In this document: positions 17,193-25,333 of the stretch, piece after piece | How positions within the stretch are numbered: the stretch's first letter is position 1 | Layout of the letters: each line of letters begins with the position of its first letter | Assembly (NCBI GenBank): GCA_022827345.1 | Contig: JAJDTB010000006.1 | Coordinates: forward strand, 1-64,000 | DNA from: Gemmatimonadota bacterium | Lineage (GTDB): Bacteria > Gemmatimonadota > Gemmatimonadetes > Longimicrobiales > Gaopeijiaceae | DNA length: 64,000 nucleotides | Reading direction: 5' to 3' | The notes under the pieces: model-generated | Databases searched by the model: none | What the model was told of the DNA's origin: nothing | What the model saw: the letters and a program-made list of their open reading frames with translations, nothing else | Position numbers and translations under genes: made by a program

Positions 17193-19093
17193 GGCGGCGA
17201 GGCCGAGTGGGGCGGGCGGTGCGCGCGGTCGTCAGTGCCGTGTTGCTCTGCGCCCTGTGCACCCTTCCCGGGCCGATTTCGTCCCAGTCGGCGGCGGGAT
17301 CGGCGCCGCAGGAGACCGCGTCGCCCTCCTCCCCCTCATACGACGTCAACTGGGCCATGAACGTGCCCGTCCCGATGCGCGACGGGGTGCGCCTCGCGAC
17401 GGACCTCTACCTGCCGGACGCTGAGGGCCGGTTTCCGGTTGTGCTCGTGCGCACGCCGTACGGGACCGAGACCGCGCCGTTCTCGGATATGGGCGCGTGG
17501 TACGCGAGCCGCGGCTACGTCTTCGCCGCCCAGGACACGCGGGGGAAGTACGATTCCGAGGGCGACTGGTATGGGCGGAGGAGTGAGCGCGACGATACCG
17601 ACGACACCATCACCTGGCTCGGGACGCGGCCGTGGTCGAGCGGCAGCGTGGGGATGGTCGGCTCGTCATACGGCGGCCTTGTCCAGTGGATGGTGGCGCC
17701 GGCCGGGAATCCCTACCTGAAGGCGCTGATCCCGGATGTCGCCCCCGTCACGCTCGGCCGCACGCCGGAGGCCTACCGCCGGCTGGCCGTCTATGCCCGG
17801 GGGAATAGCGCGCCGTCCGAGCTGTCGTGGCTGGTCACCACCGACGGGCGCGTGAACCAGAACGGGAGCGCGTACGACTGGACTGAGCTGTTTGGCCACC
17901 TGCCGCTCGCGGAGCTGCCGTCGCGGATGGGCCGTGACATCCCGATCTGGGAGAAGCTGATCCGCAACGAGGTCGGGCTCTGGGAGGAGTACCTGGAGTC
18001 GGCCGCGCGGAATCAGTGGCGCGAGCCGATTGTGGATTGGCCCGATCATCGCGAGCTGTACCGCGCGGTCGACGTGCCGATCCTGCAGCGGACGGGCTGG
18101 TTCGACGGATCCACGGACCACGCGTTCTACAACCGGGCCCAGGTTGTCGAGCACAGCGAAAGCGAGCTTGCGCGGGCGCAGCAGCATCTACTGATCGGGC
18201 CCTGGCCGCATGCCTACCCGGGATCGTCCGCCATCGGCTCGCTGGACTTCGGCGAGGCCTCCGTTCTGGACCTTCAGGCGCTCCGACTGCGGTGGTTCGA
18301 CCGCTGGTTGAAGGGTGTGGACAACGGCGTCGATCGCGATCCGCCGCTGCGCCTCTTCCTGATGGGGCGCAACGAGTGGCGCGAGGCCTGGGAGTGGCCG
18401 CTGCCCGGGACGGAGTTCACCAAGTTCTACCTGCACTCGGGTGGTGGGGCCAACTCTAACCGGGGCGATGGGGTGCTCAGCCGTGAGGCGCCCGGGGACG
18501 AGCCGCCCGACCGCTATCGGTACGATCCCGGTGATCCGACGCCGGCGATTACTGGTGGCGAGAACGCGGAGATGGCGGGGGATGGGCCGGTGGACATCGG
18601 GTTTATCGAGGGGCGGGCGGATGTGTTGACTTACACGACCGCGCCACTCGAGGAGGAGGTCGAGATTACGGGGCCGGTGTCGGCGACGCTGTATGTGGCG
18701 TCATCAGCGCCCGAGACCGAGTTCATTGTGCGGCTGGTTGATGTGCATCCGGACGGGGCGGCCTACCCGGTGTGGTACACCTACGCAAACGCGTTCGGGA
18801 CGCGGGGGATCGAGCCGGCGGGGCGGACGGAGGGGGGGCATCGCGTTTGGCAGCTGGATTTCGAGCTGCCGCCGACGAGCCAGGCGTTTCTGCGTGGGCA
18901 TCGGATCCGGGTGCAGATCGCCAGTGCGGCGTTTCCGCTATTTCGGCATCTGAACACGGATGGTGACCCGGCATGGGAGACCGAGTGGCAGGTGGCGGAG
19001 CAGACGGTGTTTCATGATGGGGGGAGGGCGTCGCATGTGGTGTTGCCGGTGAGGCCGACGGGATACTACAGGGGCGCCGAACAGCGTCACTGA
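17189..19093 (+). CDS. CocE/NonD family serine hydrolase (X-Pro dipeptidyl-peptidase type)
   Basis: The product has 634 residues from a GTG overlapping the previous gene. A signal peptide is followed by the CocE/NonD alpha/beta-hydrolase domain: PMRDGVRLATDLYLP, RTPYGTE, the nucleophile elbow GSSYGG (Ser near residue 168) and the Asp/His regions WFDGS and GPWPH. The C-terminal jelly-roll (X-Pro C domain) spans about residues 415-630. Members hydrolyse X-Pro peptides, cocaine-like esters or glutaryl amides. With two M19 dipeptidases in the same operon, a peptide-degradation role is the best guess. Confidence 0.88.
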   Translation: MRRRGRVGRAVRAVVSAVLLCALCTLPGPISSQSAAGSAPQETASPSSPSYDVNWAMNVPVPMRDGVRLATDLYLPDAEGRFPVVLVRTPYGTETAPFSDMGAWYASRGYVFAAQDTRGKYDSEGDWYGRRSERDDTDDTITWLGTRPWSSGSVGMVGSSYGGLVQWMVAPAGNPYLKALIPDVAPVTLGRTPEAYRRLAVYARGNSAPSELSWLVTTDGRVNQNGSAYDWTELFGHLPLAELPSRMGRDIPIWEKLIRNEVGLWEEYLESAARNQWREPIVDWPDHRELYRAVDVPILQRTGWFDGSTDHAFYNRAQVVEHSESELARAQQHLLIGPWPHAYPGSSAIGSLDFGEASVLDLQALRLRWFDRWLKGVDNGVDRDPPLRLFLMGRNEWREAWEWPLPGTEFTKFYLHSGGGANSNRGDGVLSREAPGDEPPDRYRYDPGDPTPAITGGENAEMAGDGPVDIGFIEGRADVLTYTTAPLEEEVEITGPVSATLYVASSAPETEFIVRLVDVHPDGAAYPVWYTYANAFGTRGIEPAGRTEGGHRVWQLDFELPPTSQAFLRGHRIRVQIASAAFPLFRHLNTDGDPAWETEWQVAEQTVFHDGGRASHVVLPVRPTGYYRGAEQRH

Positions 19094-19187
19094 CCGCTCT
19101 ACTGGAGGGCACTCAAGGGCGCTCGACACCACGCGAGATGCAGGTATCGAGCCGGGCCCCAATATCGGGAAGTGCCTGAGCAGAGCG

Positions 19188-20075
19188 CTAGTTGGAGCCT
19201 GTGGCGTCGATCGCTTTCTTCAGGAGAGCCTCGAGCTGCGGCTCTCTGTCAGGGTTTACATGACTAATCCAGGCGACTCGAGATGCTAGTCGATTCAGTT
19301 CCTCCGATGTCGGTCTCATCCTCCCACGCTCAATGTGACGCAAATAGAAGCGCACGTCGTCGGAGTAGCGTTCAGATACGTTCGGCTTGGCATTGACAAC
19401 CGCGCCCAGCACCATGTGTCGATCGCCAGGACCGAATAGCCCACCCTTCTGGTTGAGTTTCCACCTTTCTTCGTCAGCGTACCGCGCGATAACCTGCTGA
19501 AAGCGTCGAATACGACTCCCGCCACTGATTACCAGGTCGTCCACGTAACGGGAGTACACGAGTCCTTCGGCTTTGGCCAAGCCCGCGATTCGGCGATCGA
19601 GGGGAAACAGTACGATATCGCCCAAGGCCACACTCGTGGGTGCACCCTGAGGGAGTTCATTGTTGACCGTCAGCAGTGAGGATAGGAGTTCTGCATGTTG
19701 GAGCCCGAGTCGTGTTAGTCCTGCGGAAACCCGCGATCGAGTTACGCTCGGAAAGAAGTTGCGGATATCCAAACTTAGGAGGAATGGATGCCGTTGGTGC
19801 CGCCGCATCATCCACACAGCACCTTTACCCCGGACACATGCGGCCGCCTTGTGAGCAGCCCCCAGCGGATCCAGGAGCTTGCGCAGCAGGCATCGCTGCA
19901 CACCCTTCAACTCTCGGTTCGGTATCGTGAGTACCCGCTTTTTCCCGTTCTTGCCGCAGTGGGTCCGCCGCAGGTAGTGAGCTGCGGGACAACTTGCCAG
20001 CATGTGGAGCCTGCTTTCGGTCGTCCCGGTCATTTGAGCCAATCCGGGTATCGTCACCCTTCGCAAGCGGCTCAT
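19188..20075 (-). CDS. Retron-type reverse transcriptase
   Basis: The product has 295 residues, typical for retron RTs and too short for group II intron proteins, which also carry maturase domains. Motifs in order: LDIRNFFPSV (102-111, first catalytic Asp), NNELPQGAPTS (138-148), the catalytic box Tyr177-Val-Asp-Asp180, and VLGAVVNAKPNV (222-233), which corresponds to the retron VTG motif with Leu for Thr. The NAxxH position is also divergent (MMRRH, 89-93). RTs of this class prime on their own ncRNA to make branched msDNA. It overlaps the XRE gene by 4 nt and lies downstream of a candidate msr-msd. GC is visibly lower than in flanking genes, suggesting transfer. Confidence 0.9.
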   Translation of the reverse strand: MSRLRRVTIPGLAQMTGTTESRLHMLASCPAAHYLRRTHCGKNGKKRVLTIPNRELKGVQRCLLRKLLDPLGAAHKAAACVRGKGAVWMMRRHQRHPFLLSLDIRNFFPSVTRSRVSAGLTRLGLQHAELLSSLLTVNNELPQGAPTSVALGDIVLFPLDRRIAGLAKAEGLVYSRYVDDLVISGGSRIRRFQQVIARYADEERWKLNQKGGLFGPGDRHMVLGAVVNAKPNVSERYSDDVRFYLRHIERGRMRPTSEELNRLASRVAWISHVNPDREPQLEALLKKAIDATGSN

Positions 20076-20395
20076 TCAGAGAGTCCCTTGCCGAGTGGGA
20101 GCTTGAGTTGGGCCGCCGTAGCCAGATTCACGAGTGACTCAACAGTACTCCGATATTCGCCTTTGTCCGCATCGGGCATATCGGCCCAAAGCGCAAGGGC
20201 CAGCAATAGCCCTGGCGGAACTTCTAGGTGCGTCGCCAACTGGCGGAGAAGTCGCACCGAAGGATCGCGCCGGCCACTCTCGAGATGTGACACATAACTT
20301 GGATCGACTTCGAGTAGATGAGCGAGCTCCCTTTGCGAAAGCCCGCTGGCCCCACGGAGTCTCTTGAGAGCCGTACCAAGCGTTAACTGTTGCAT
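20072..20395 (-). CDS. XRE-family helix-turn-helix protein of the retron operon
   Basis: The product has 107 residues. An XRE/Cro-type HTH spans about residues 5-65 (ALKRLRGASGLSQRELAHLL then DPSYVSHLESGRRDPSVRLL). The C-terminal 40 residues are helical and unassigned. The ATG at 20395 is fixed by TAA and TAG in frame just upstream. Its stop overlaps the RT start (ATGA), so the two are translationally coupled. Some published retrons carry a small XRE-type accessory protein that acts as effector or regulator; that role is inferred here. Confidence 0.88.
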   Translation of the reverse strand: MQQLTLGTALKRLRGASGLSQRELAHLLEVDPSYVSHLESGRRDPSVRLLRQLATHLEVPPGLLLALALWADMPDADKGEYRSTVESLVNLATAAQLKLPLGKGLSE

Positions 20396-20693
20396 TGTCT
20401 ATGTTTACCGTCCATTGGACGAAGTGTGAGTACTTTTGTGAGTCGGCCAGGATCTCGATCAGCTCTAGCGAGAGTCGAACTACGACTCGCCAGACGGCGC
20501 TCCCGAGATGGGAGACTTGTTTGCCAGCCGGGGGGGGATCCAGCGCCCCGATAAGCGTATGCAACTCATCGAGGTGCCCCACGACCCTGGCCAACTCAGG
20601 CGAGCGCGTGTCGGAACCGGCACTTAACGCATGTAACTGAGACTCGATGAGCACACACAGTTCCATAGCGCGCTGCTGCGTCTTGGGGTCCAT
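20139..20693 (-). CDS. Hypothetical first gene of the retron operon, 3' end doubtful
   Basis: The start is convincing: AAAGGAGG lies 6 nt before the ATG at 20693. The first 99 residues (MDPKTQQRAMEL..., helical, including LARVVGHLDELHTLIGAL) are protein-like and unique to this frame. From 20395 the frame runs another 257 nt over the XRE gene and becomes Arg/Ser-rich, typical of an out-of-frame read. The XRE frame has TAA and TAG immediately before its ATG, so a one-base shift would end this ORF cleanly there. The real product is therefore probably about 100 residues. No family recognised. Confidence 0.5.
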   Translation of the reverse strand: MDPKTQQRAMELCVLIESQLHALSAGSDTRSPELARVVGHLDELHTLIGALDPPPAGKQVSHLGSAVWRVVVRLSLELIEILADSQKYSHFVQWTVNIDNATVNAWYGSQETPWGQRAFAKGARSSTRSRSKLCVTSREWPARSFGATSPPVGDAPRSSARAIAGPCALGRYARCGQRRISEYC

Positions 20694-20755
20694 GCCTTCC
20701 TCCTTTCTAATCTGAGGTGAACGTTGCCGGACGTGCCACCGTTTGACACGCCTGT

Positions 20756-20778
20756 GACGTGGTTACCCCAACCACGTC
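20756..20778 (-). other. 9-bp hairpin between ncRNA and retron operon
   Basis: GACGTGGTT (20756-20764) pairs perfectly with AACCACGTC (20770-20778) around loop ACCCC. It sits just past the a2 arm, 60 nt before the first ORF. It could mark the ncRNA 3' end or attenuate read-through. No T tract follows. Confidence 0.45.
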
Positions 20779-20789
20779 GATGGGTAAAC

Positions 20790-20943
20790 TCACAAAAGCA
20801 AAATCTGGATAAAGCAGGCTCGCTGATTCTCCGTCACGGCACCGCAGAGGACGGCTCAACGAGAAAGCCGCGTGACTGTCGTCAAAACGACATGCGGCTG
20901 TGGTCACCTCACCCCACGACCGCGTGTCCTGGTGCTTTTGTGA
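20790..20943 (-). ncRNA. Candidate retron msr-msd ncRNA
   Basis: On the minus strand the region starts with TCACAAAAGCA (20943-20933) and ends with its exact complement TGCTTTTGTGA (20800-20790), an 11-bp perfect inverted repeat like the a1/a2 pair of retrons. Inside are three stems: CACG/CGTG with a 4-nt loop (20915-20926), a nested hairpin with AGCCGC/GCGGCT outside and TGTCGT/ACGACA inside (20866-20899), and CCGTC/GACGG (20831-20854). An AGC trinucleotide, the context of the branching guanosine in known retrons, lies at the inner edge of a1. It is upstream of the RT operon on the same strand, no ORF is evident, and the length (154 nt) fits. Confidence 0.65.
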
Positions 20944-21479
20944 CCATCATCTCGCGGCTGTCGGGGCCCTTCAGGCCATCATTGACCTAGGCTCCCAGCT
21001 TCTCGCGCTCCGAACCCCTTAGGTCCACTACGCTTCTCCGGCGCAACCTCACTTGAACGGATGTCACGGTTGGCCTGCGGTTCACAGTCCGCCGGACGGC
21101 TTCCCCCGAGTCCCCGTTCTCCGTGCCCTTTCGTCCCCGTCTATCTGGGGAGGGCATTCCCATAACTTGCGGTGGCATTGTCCCGCGGCTCGCTTCGGCC
21201 GCGATTCCCCAAGACCCATTCGTGTCAAAGAGCTCCTCGGGGCGACCAACCGTCCCCGGGTACGACTAACGGTCGCACCCAGGCGCCCGTTTGTCAAGTA
21301 ACTTGTACTGTGAGACACGGGCTACCTGACAGTCATGGCGGATTGCGAGCTCTGGAGGCACTGCTTGCGACGTCACGAGTGGTGGCCTAGTCCGTGGTCG
21401 AGCGGGCAAATCGGGCGACGTTCGGTTCCCCCCTCGACATCACGCCGTTACATCGAAACGAAGACCATGGCTGGGAATC
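20944..21479. other. Intergenic stretch upstream of the retron, no gene assigned
   Basis: About 540 nt with no convincing gene. Short minus-strand frames (20987-21178, 21082-21318) lack a ribosome binding site and family features. A CGCGGC/GCCGCG hairpin lies near 21184-21202. The promoter of the retron ncRNA should be here but no clear -35/-10 pair was found. Composition is closer to the island than to the flanking chromosome. Confidence 0.4.
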
Positions 21480-21755
21480 TCAGGTTCCAGTGGTGCCACG
21501 GCTCCAGGAAGCGCGCATCGCGGCGAGGTGCTCTTCCCAGTCCGGCTCGGTGCTGCGTCCCATCTTCACATCGCGATCCGCGAAAAACCGCCACACGTCA
21601 TCCTCCGCGCGAAACGGTTCGTTGCCTGGACCGCGATCTAGGCGGTCGGCGGCGGCAGCGCGAAGCCACGCGCTCATACTCAGGCCGGCGCGGCGTGCGG
21701 CGGCGGCGTAGCGAGTGTGGTCCAGCTCCGAGACCACCAAGTAGATTCGCGGCAT
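21480..21755 (-). CDS. Antitoxin-like protein, probable ribbon-helix-helix, without partner
   Basis: The product has 91 residues from the ATG at 21755, with GGAG 8 nt upstream. The N-terminal 40 residues (PRIYLVVSELDHTRYAAAAR then AGLSMSAWLR) look like a strand followed by two helices, as in RHH/CopG-type antitoxins. The C-terminus (DVWRFFADRDVKMGRSTEPDW) resembles the toxin-binding tails of VapB-like proteins. The toxin gene normally follows directly; here only a six-codon ORF (MVFVSM) follows before a stop, and no PIN domain is found to 21300. It is likely an orphan antitoxin. Confidence 0.6.
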   Translation of the reverse strand: MPRIYLVVSELDHTRYAAAARRAGLSMSAWLRAAAADRLDRGPGNEPFRAEDDVWRFFADRDVKMGRSTEPDWEEHLAAMRASWSRGTTGT

Positions 21756-21937
21756 GGACTGCTCCGGGGGAAGGGGATGCGACACGATCAGTCCACCACA
21801 AGCATACGCTCAGCACGTCGTTTCTGAAATCGCGCCGTTCCGATGCTAGGCAATGATCCGGGCATTGCCACGTCTCCGACTCCATTACGACTGGCATTAA
21901 TGTTGTAGATATTTGCTATATTATACATATTAGATGC

Positions 21938-22576
21938 ATGAAACTCTCCGAACTTCTCCAAATCGTCGAAGACGAGCCCGTCTTCGAGACCGGGTTGCTG
22001 ATGGCGGGGCGAGGCCATGAGCCGGGTCTTCCCGCGCAGTTGAGCCGGTGGTCCGCGTCGAGGAAGCTGTTTCGGCTGCGTCGCGGCCTGTATGCGCTGG
22101 CGCCGCCATACCGTAAGGTCATCCCTCATCCGTTTCTCATCGCCAACCGGCTGATGCCCGGATCCTACGTCAGCGGGCTCTCGGCGCTGGCGTACGCCGA
22201 TGCCATTCCGGAGTTCGTAGCCGAAGTGACCAGCTGTGGGCCGGGACGTCCCCAGATTCGTGAGACGCCGCTCGGGCGGTTTTCCTATCGATATCTCAAA
22301 CCGCAGCTGCGGGGCGGTTATCGGCTGGTCGAGCTGGGCGGTGGCCAGACGGCGTTTGTGGCGTCGCCGGAGAAGGCGCTCCTCGACCTGGTCCACCTTC
22401 AGCCGGGCGGAGACGATCCAGCCTGGATCGACGGGCTGCGGCTGAACCTGGACGCTCTTTCCGCCCGGGATCTGGTACGACTCGCGACCGCCACGGGCAG
22501 CCCCAAGTTGCAGCGCGCTGCCGCTCATCTGGACCGCCTGGCAAGCGACCCGGCCCTGGCCTACGAGCCGCTATGA
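21938..22576 (+). CDS. abiEi: Type IV toxin-antitoxin AbiEi-family antitoxin
   Basis: The product has 212 residues. The N-terminal winged-helix (LLQIVEDEPVFETGLLMAG, then RLRRGLYAL) and the following AbiEi core (YVSGLSALAYADAIPE, SPEKALLDLVHL) are diagnostic. AbiEi represses its own operon and counteracts AbiEii. The upstream 40 nt are extremely AT-rich (TATATTATACATA), unlike the rest of the window, and no Shine-Dalgarno precedes the ATG, so the transcript may be leaderless. It overlaps abiEii by 4 nt. Confidence 0.88.
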   Translation: MKLSELLQIVEDEPVFETGLLMAGRGHEPGLPAQLSRWSASRKLFRLRRGLYALAPPYRKVIPHPFLIANRLMPGSYVSGLSALAYADAIPEFVAEVTSCGPGRPQIRETPLGRFSYRYLKPQLRGGYRLVELGGGQTAFVASPEKALLDLVHLQPGGDDPAWIDGLRLNLDALSARDLVRLATATGSPKLQRAAAHLDRLASDPALAYEPL

Positions 22577-23379
22577 AGGACCACCTGCGCTCCTTGGTGC
22601 GCGGCCAGGATCCCCTGGTCGGCCGCAACGTCGTTCGGGAGTACCTCCAGGCGCGGATTCTCGAGGGCCTGCAGCGGGCCGGGGCGATGGCGCCGCTCGC
22701 ATTCCAGGGAGGCACCGCCCTCCGGTTCCTGTACGGTTTGCGCAGATACTCCGAGGATCTCGATTTCGCGCTCGAGGGGCCGCGCGAACTCTACGACCTG
22801 CGTGGCTGGATGCGGGCGATCGTGCGGCAGCTCCGGCGGGAGGGCTACGAGGCTGCGGGCTCGGTCCGCGACCGAGGCACCGTCCATGGCGGTTGGGTTC
22901 GTGTTCGAGGGGTGCTCTACGAGACCGGGCTGTCGCCGCATCGGGATGAGACGCTGGGCGTGAAAGTCGACGTGGACACCAATCCGCCTGCGGGTGCCGT
23001 CACCGAAACACGACTGGTCCGAAGGCATGTGTCGGTGAGGCTGCATCATCATGACCGCGCGTCACTTCTGGCGGGCAAGCTGCACGCGGTCATGTGCCGG
23101 CCGTGGGCCAAGGGCAGGGATATCTACGACCTCGCCTGGTATCTGAGCGACCCGACCTGGCCGGCACCGAACCTGAAGTTGCTCAACGCGGCGGTCAGAC
23201 AGACCGATGCGGAGGCCGCGCCACTTGATGCGGGCACCTGGCGTGGCGTTGTGGCGGAACGTGTGGAGGGGCTGCCATGGGACGCGGTCGTTGCCGATGT
23301 GCGCCCGTTCCTGGAGCGGGACGAAGAGATGGTGGGGAAGGGGGATGTATTGAGGTTGCTGGAGGCACGAGACCGATAG
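22573..23379 (+). CDS. abiEii: AbiEii/AbiGii-family nucleotidyltransferase toxin
   Basis: The product has 268 residues. The nucleotidyltransferase motif is intact: Gly46-Gly-Thr-Ala-Leu-Arg51, then Ser60-Glu-Asp62-Leu-Asp64-Phe. The later motifs LLAGKLHAVMCRPWAKGRDIYDL carry the conserved Lys and Asp. AbiEii toxins transfer nucleotides (in characterised cases to tRNA acceptor ends) and give abortive phage defence. The ATGA overlap with abiEi fits the usual operon. Both genes appear complete, so the system may be active. Confidence 0.9.
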   Translation: MKDHLRSLVRGQDPLVGRNVVREYLQARILEGLQRAGAMAPLAFQGGTALRFLYGLRRYSEDLDFALEGPRELYDLRGWMRAIVRQLRREGYEAAGSVRDRGTVHGGWVRVRGVLYETGLSPHRDETLGVKVDVDTNPPAGAVTETRLVRRHVSVRLHHHDRASLLAGKLHAVMCRPWAKGRDIYDLAWYLSDPTWPAPNLKLLNAAVRQTDAEAAPLDAGTWRGVVAERVEGLPWDAVVADVRPFLERDEEMVGKGDVLRLLEARDR

Positions 23380-23394
23380 GCCTTTGCCGGATTC

Positions 23395-24564
23395 CTACCG
23401 CACACCAGGCGGCAACCGCTTCACCACGACCGTCGGCACGTCCAGCTCATCCCTCTCCACGAAAGCGACCAGCCCGTCCCGACCGAACGCAGACGGCAGA
23501 TCAGTGGCGTCATCAGCGAAGCTGCCCAGATAGCGGCCATCGGCGGTGATCAGATCGATGGGCCCGTCACTATCCGGTTCGTCGCCCACGCGTCGGACCC
23601 AGATCGTGCCTTCCCAACTCGTTCGCAGGTCCCGCACGACCGGAATCGCGTGATGGAACTGCATTGACTCGAGTTCGGCGCGCCGACGGTCGACCCAGGC
23701 CCCGGAGGAGCCTTCCATTGCCTTCAACTCGCGCTCGAGGTATTCGGCTCTGTGTTGCCGCGTCACGGGTTCCGGCCGAAGCGGTCTGCTCAGTACGTGG
23801 GACAACCCGCCATCCGGTCCCAGGATGCTGATCCTGTAAGTGGACGAATCTGTGAATGCCATGGCGCCGTCGGGGAGTACGCCAACCTTGAACACGGGGG
23901 CGAAAGCCATACCTGCCGTCTCCGGCTGCCAACCCGCAGCCACCGTGTCGACCTCGGCTTGGTCGCTGCTCAACCCGTAGCGCATGACGTATCGGAAAGA
24001 CGGTCGGGCCAGTGGAGTCCAGTCGAGGTACTGCACCTCGCCGGTCGACACGACGGACATGCGCGCGGGGTCGGCCTGCAGCGCTGGAATCGAGATGAAA
24101 GTCGGTCCCTCCAGTGGGATCTGCCGATCGAACCCGCCGTCGGCACCGAACAGCACGAAGGCGCGCTTGCCCCCGTCGTAGACCGCGATGCGCCCATCGC
24201 TCCATACGCTGAAGGCCCACGCCTGTCCGCTCAACTCGCCCGGGCCTTCGCCCCTTCGGCCGAACTGACGCACCAGACCACCCTCAAGGTCTACGACGGT
24301 GATCTGCGCTGCCTGATCATCTAGGACATGGAGGTTGCCCACCCCGTCGAAGTCGACAGCCGCTACCGCTCCGAAGGTGTCCCAGCCACCTCCCACAACG
24401 GACCCGACCCGGTAGAGCTCCTTGAAGTCGGCGGACAGAAAGCGATCTTCGGCGGGCAATTCGACGACTTCCTGCGCATTTGCGACGGACGCGGTTGCCA
24501 GGCAGACAGCACAGGCGACCGCCGCGGCGAGGCCGGGTATCAGGTGACAGCGGTGCTTGTACAT
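23395..24564 (-). CDS. 6-bladed beta-propeller protein (family member 3)
   Basis: The product has 389 residues from the ATG at 24564 (MYKHRCHLIPG), chosen because it begins a normal signal peptide ending SVANAQ; the longer frame to 24699 runs into the methyltransferase. It has the blade motif FGRRGEGPGELSG and the C-terminal ERDELDVPTVVVKRLPPG shared with member 2, the closest relative here. It is soluble periplasmic rather than a lipoprotein. It is the last gene of a minus-strand run with the methyltransferase and BNR protein. Confidence 0.8.
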   Translation of the reverse strand: MYKHRCHLIPGLAAAVACAVCLATASVANAQEVVELPAEDRFLSADFKELYRVGSVVGGGWDTFGAVAAVDFDGVGNLHVLDDQAAQITVVDLEGGLVRQFGRRGEGPGELSGQAWAFSVWSDGRIAVYDGGKRAFVLFGADGGFDRQIPLEGPTFISIPALQADPARMSVVSTGEVQYLDWTPLARPSFRYVMRYGLSSDQAEVDTVAAGWQPETAGMAFAPVFKVGVLPDGAMAFTDSSTYRISILGPDGGLSHVLSRPLRPEPVTRQHRAEYLERELKAMEGSSGAWVDRRRAELESMQFHHAIPVVRDLRTSWEGTIWVRRVGDEPDSDGPIDLITADGRYLGSFADDATDLPSAFGRDGLVAFVERDELDVPTVVVKRLPPGVR

Positions 24565-24580
24565 CCGGTCGTCGACTACG

Positions 24581-25333
24581 TTAGTGGCTCCGGGGTTTGC
24601 GAGAGACAAAAAAGCTCCTGCCCGGAAACCTGGAAAGCTCTTCGCCAAAATCCTTTCCCCCGTCACAGGCCTTCGCGCCCACAAAGCCCACCGATCCAAG
24701 CGCCTTCAGAACCTCGTCTTCATCGTAGCACCTCTGTAGAAGCGTCACATCGGAACGCTCCCATCGGTCTTCCCTGCGAAAGAACATCGTGATCTCGGTC
24801 TTACCGATTCTCTCGTTCGGCAGGTGACTGCTTCTGGCAATGCAGGCATGGTCATCCTCGACATACCCGTGAGAGCTTCGCCATCTGGTCCGGTACCCTT
24901 CCTCCATGTTGAGGTCGAACACGAAAACCCCACCACCGATCAGAGCCCGGTAGACGTTCCTGAAAACGCTCGTGAGTTCATCCAGGTCCATGACATGGTT
25001 CAAGCTGTCGAAAGTCGAGAGAGCCGCGTGGAATTCGCCGTCGAAGGTGAAATCACGAGCATCGTCAACCCTGAAGGTTGCATCCGGGGCTTTCCTGCGC
25101 GCGATCGCGATCATCGACTCGGATCCGTCGATTCCGGTCAATCTGAAACCCTGTGCGGAAAGGGCGTGAGCCAGTTGCCCGGTACCGCAGCACAGATCGA
25201 GGATGCGGGCTCCTGGAGGGAGGTCATCCAAAACCAGTTCGTCCAGGACGGGCACTATGCGCGTGGCGAACGAGCCCCAGTGCTTGTTGTAGATCCACGC
25301 AAAGGGGTCATAGTCCGAGTAGTGGTCCGTCAC
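24581..25333 (-). CDS. Class I SAM-dependent methyltransferase
   Basis: The product has 250 residues from a GTG overlapping the BNR gene stop by 4 nt. SAM-binding motif I reads ILDLCCGTGQLAHALSA (residues about 43-59), followed by GIDGSESMIAIAR and the motif IV region AALSTFDSLNHV. The FDLNMEEGYRTRW stretch matches small-molecule methyltransferases of the Methyltransf_25 group. Substrate unknown. It is cytoplasmic between two secreted proteins in the same operon. Confidence 0.85.
   Translation of the reverse strand: MTDHYSDYDPFAWIYNKHWGSFATRIVPVLDELVLDDLPPGARILDLCCGTGQLAHALSAQGFRLTGIDGSESMIAIARRKAPDATFRVDDARDFTFDGEFHAALSTFDSLNHVMDLDELTSVFRNVYRALIGGGVFVFDLNMEEGYRTRWRSSHGYVEDDHACIARSSHLPNERIGKTEITMFFRREDRWERSDVTLLQRCYDEDEVLKALGSVGFVGAKACDGGKDFGEELSRFPGRSFFVSRKPRSH

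Noticed and set aside
19188-20075. Reverse transcriptase as a group II intron protein
   Set aside because: It is too short, lacks maturase and HNH domains, and no intron domain V-like hairpin was found next to it.
20987-21318. Two small minus-strand frames upstream of the retron ncRNA
   Set aside because: Arg-rich, no ribosome binding site, no family features, and they overlap each other in different frames.
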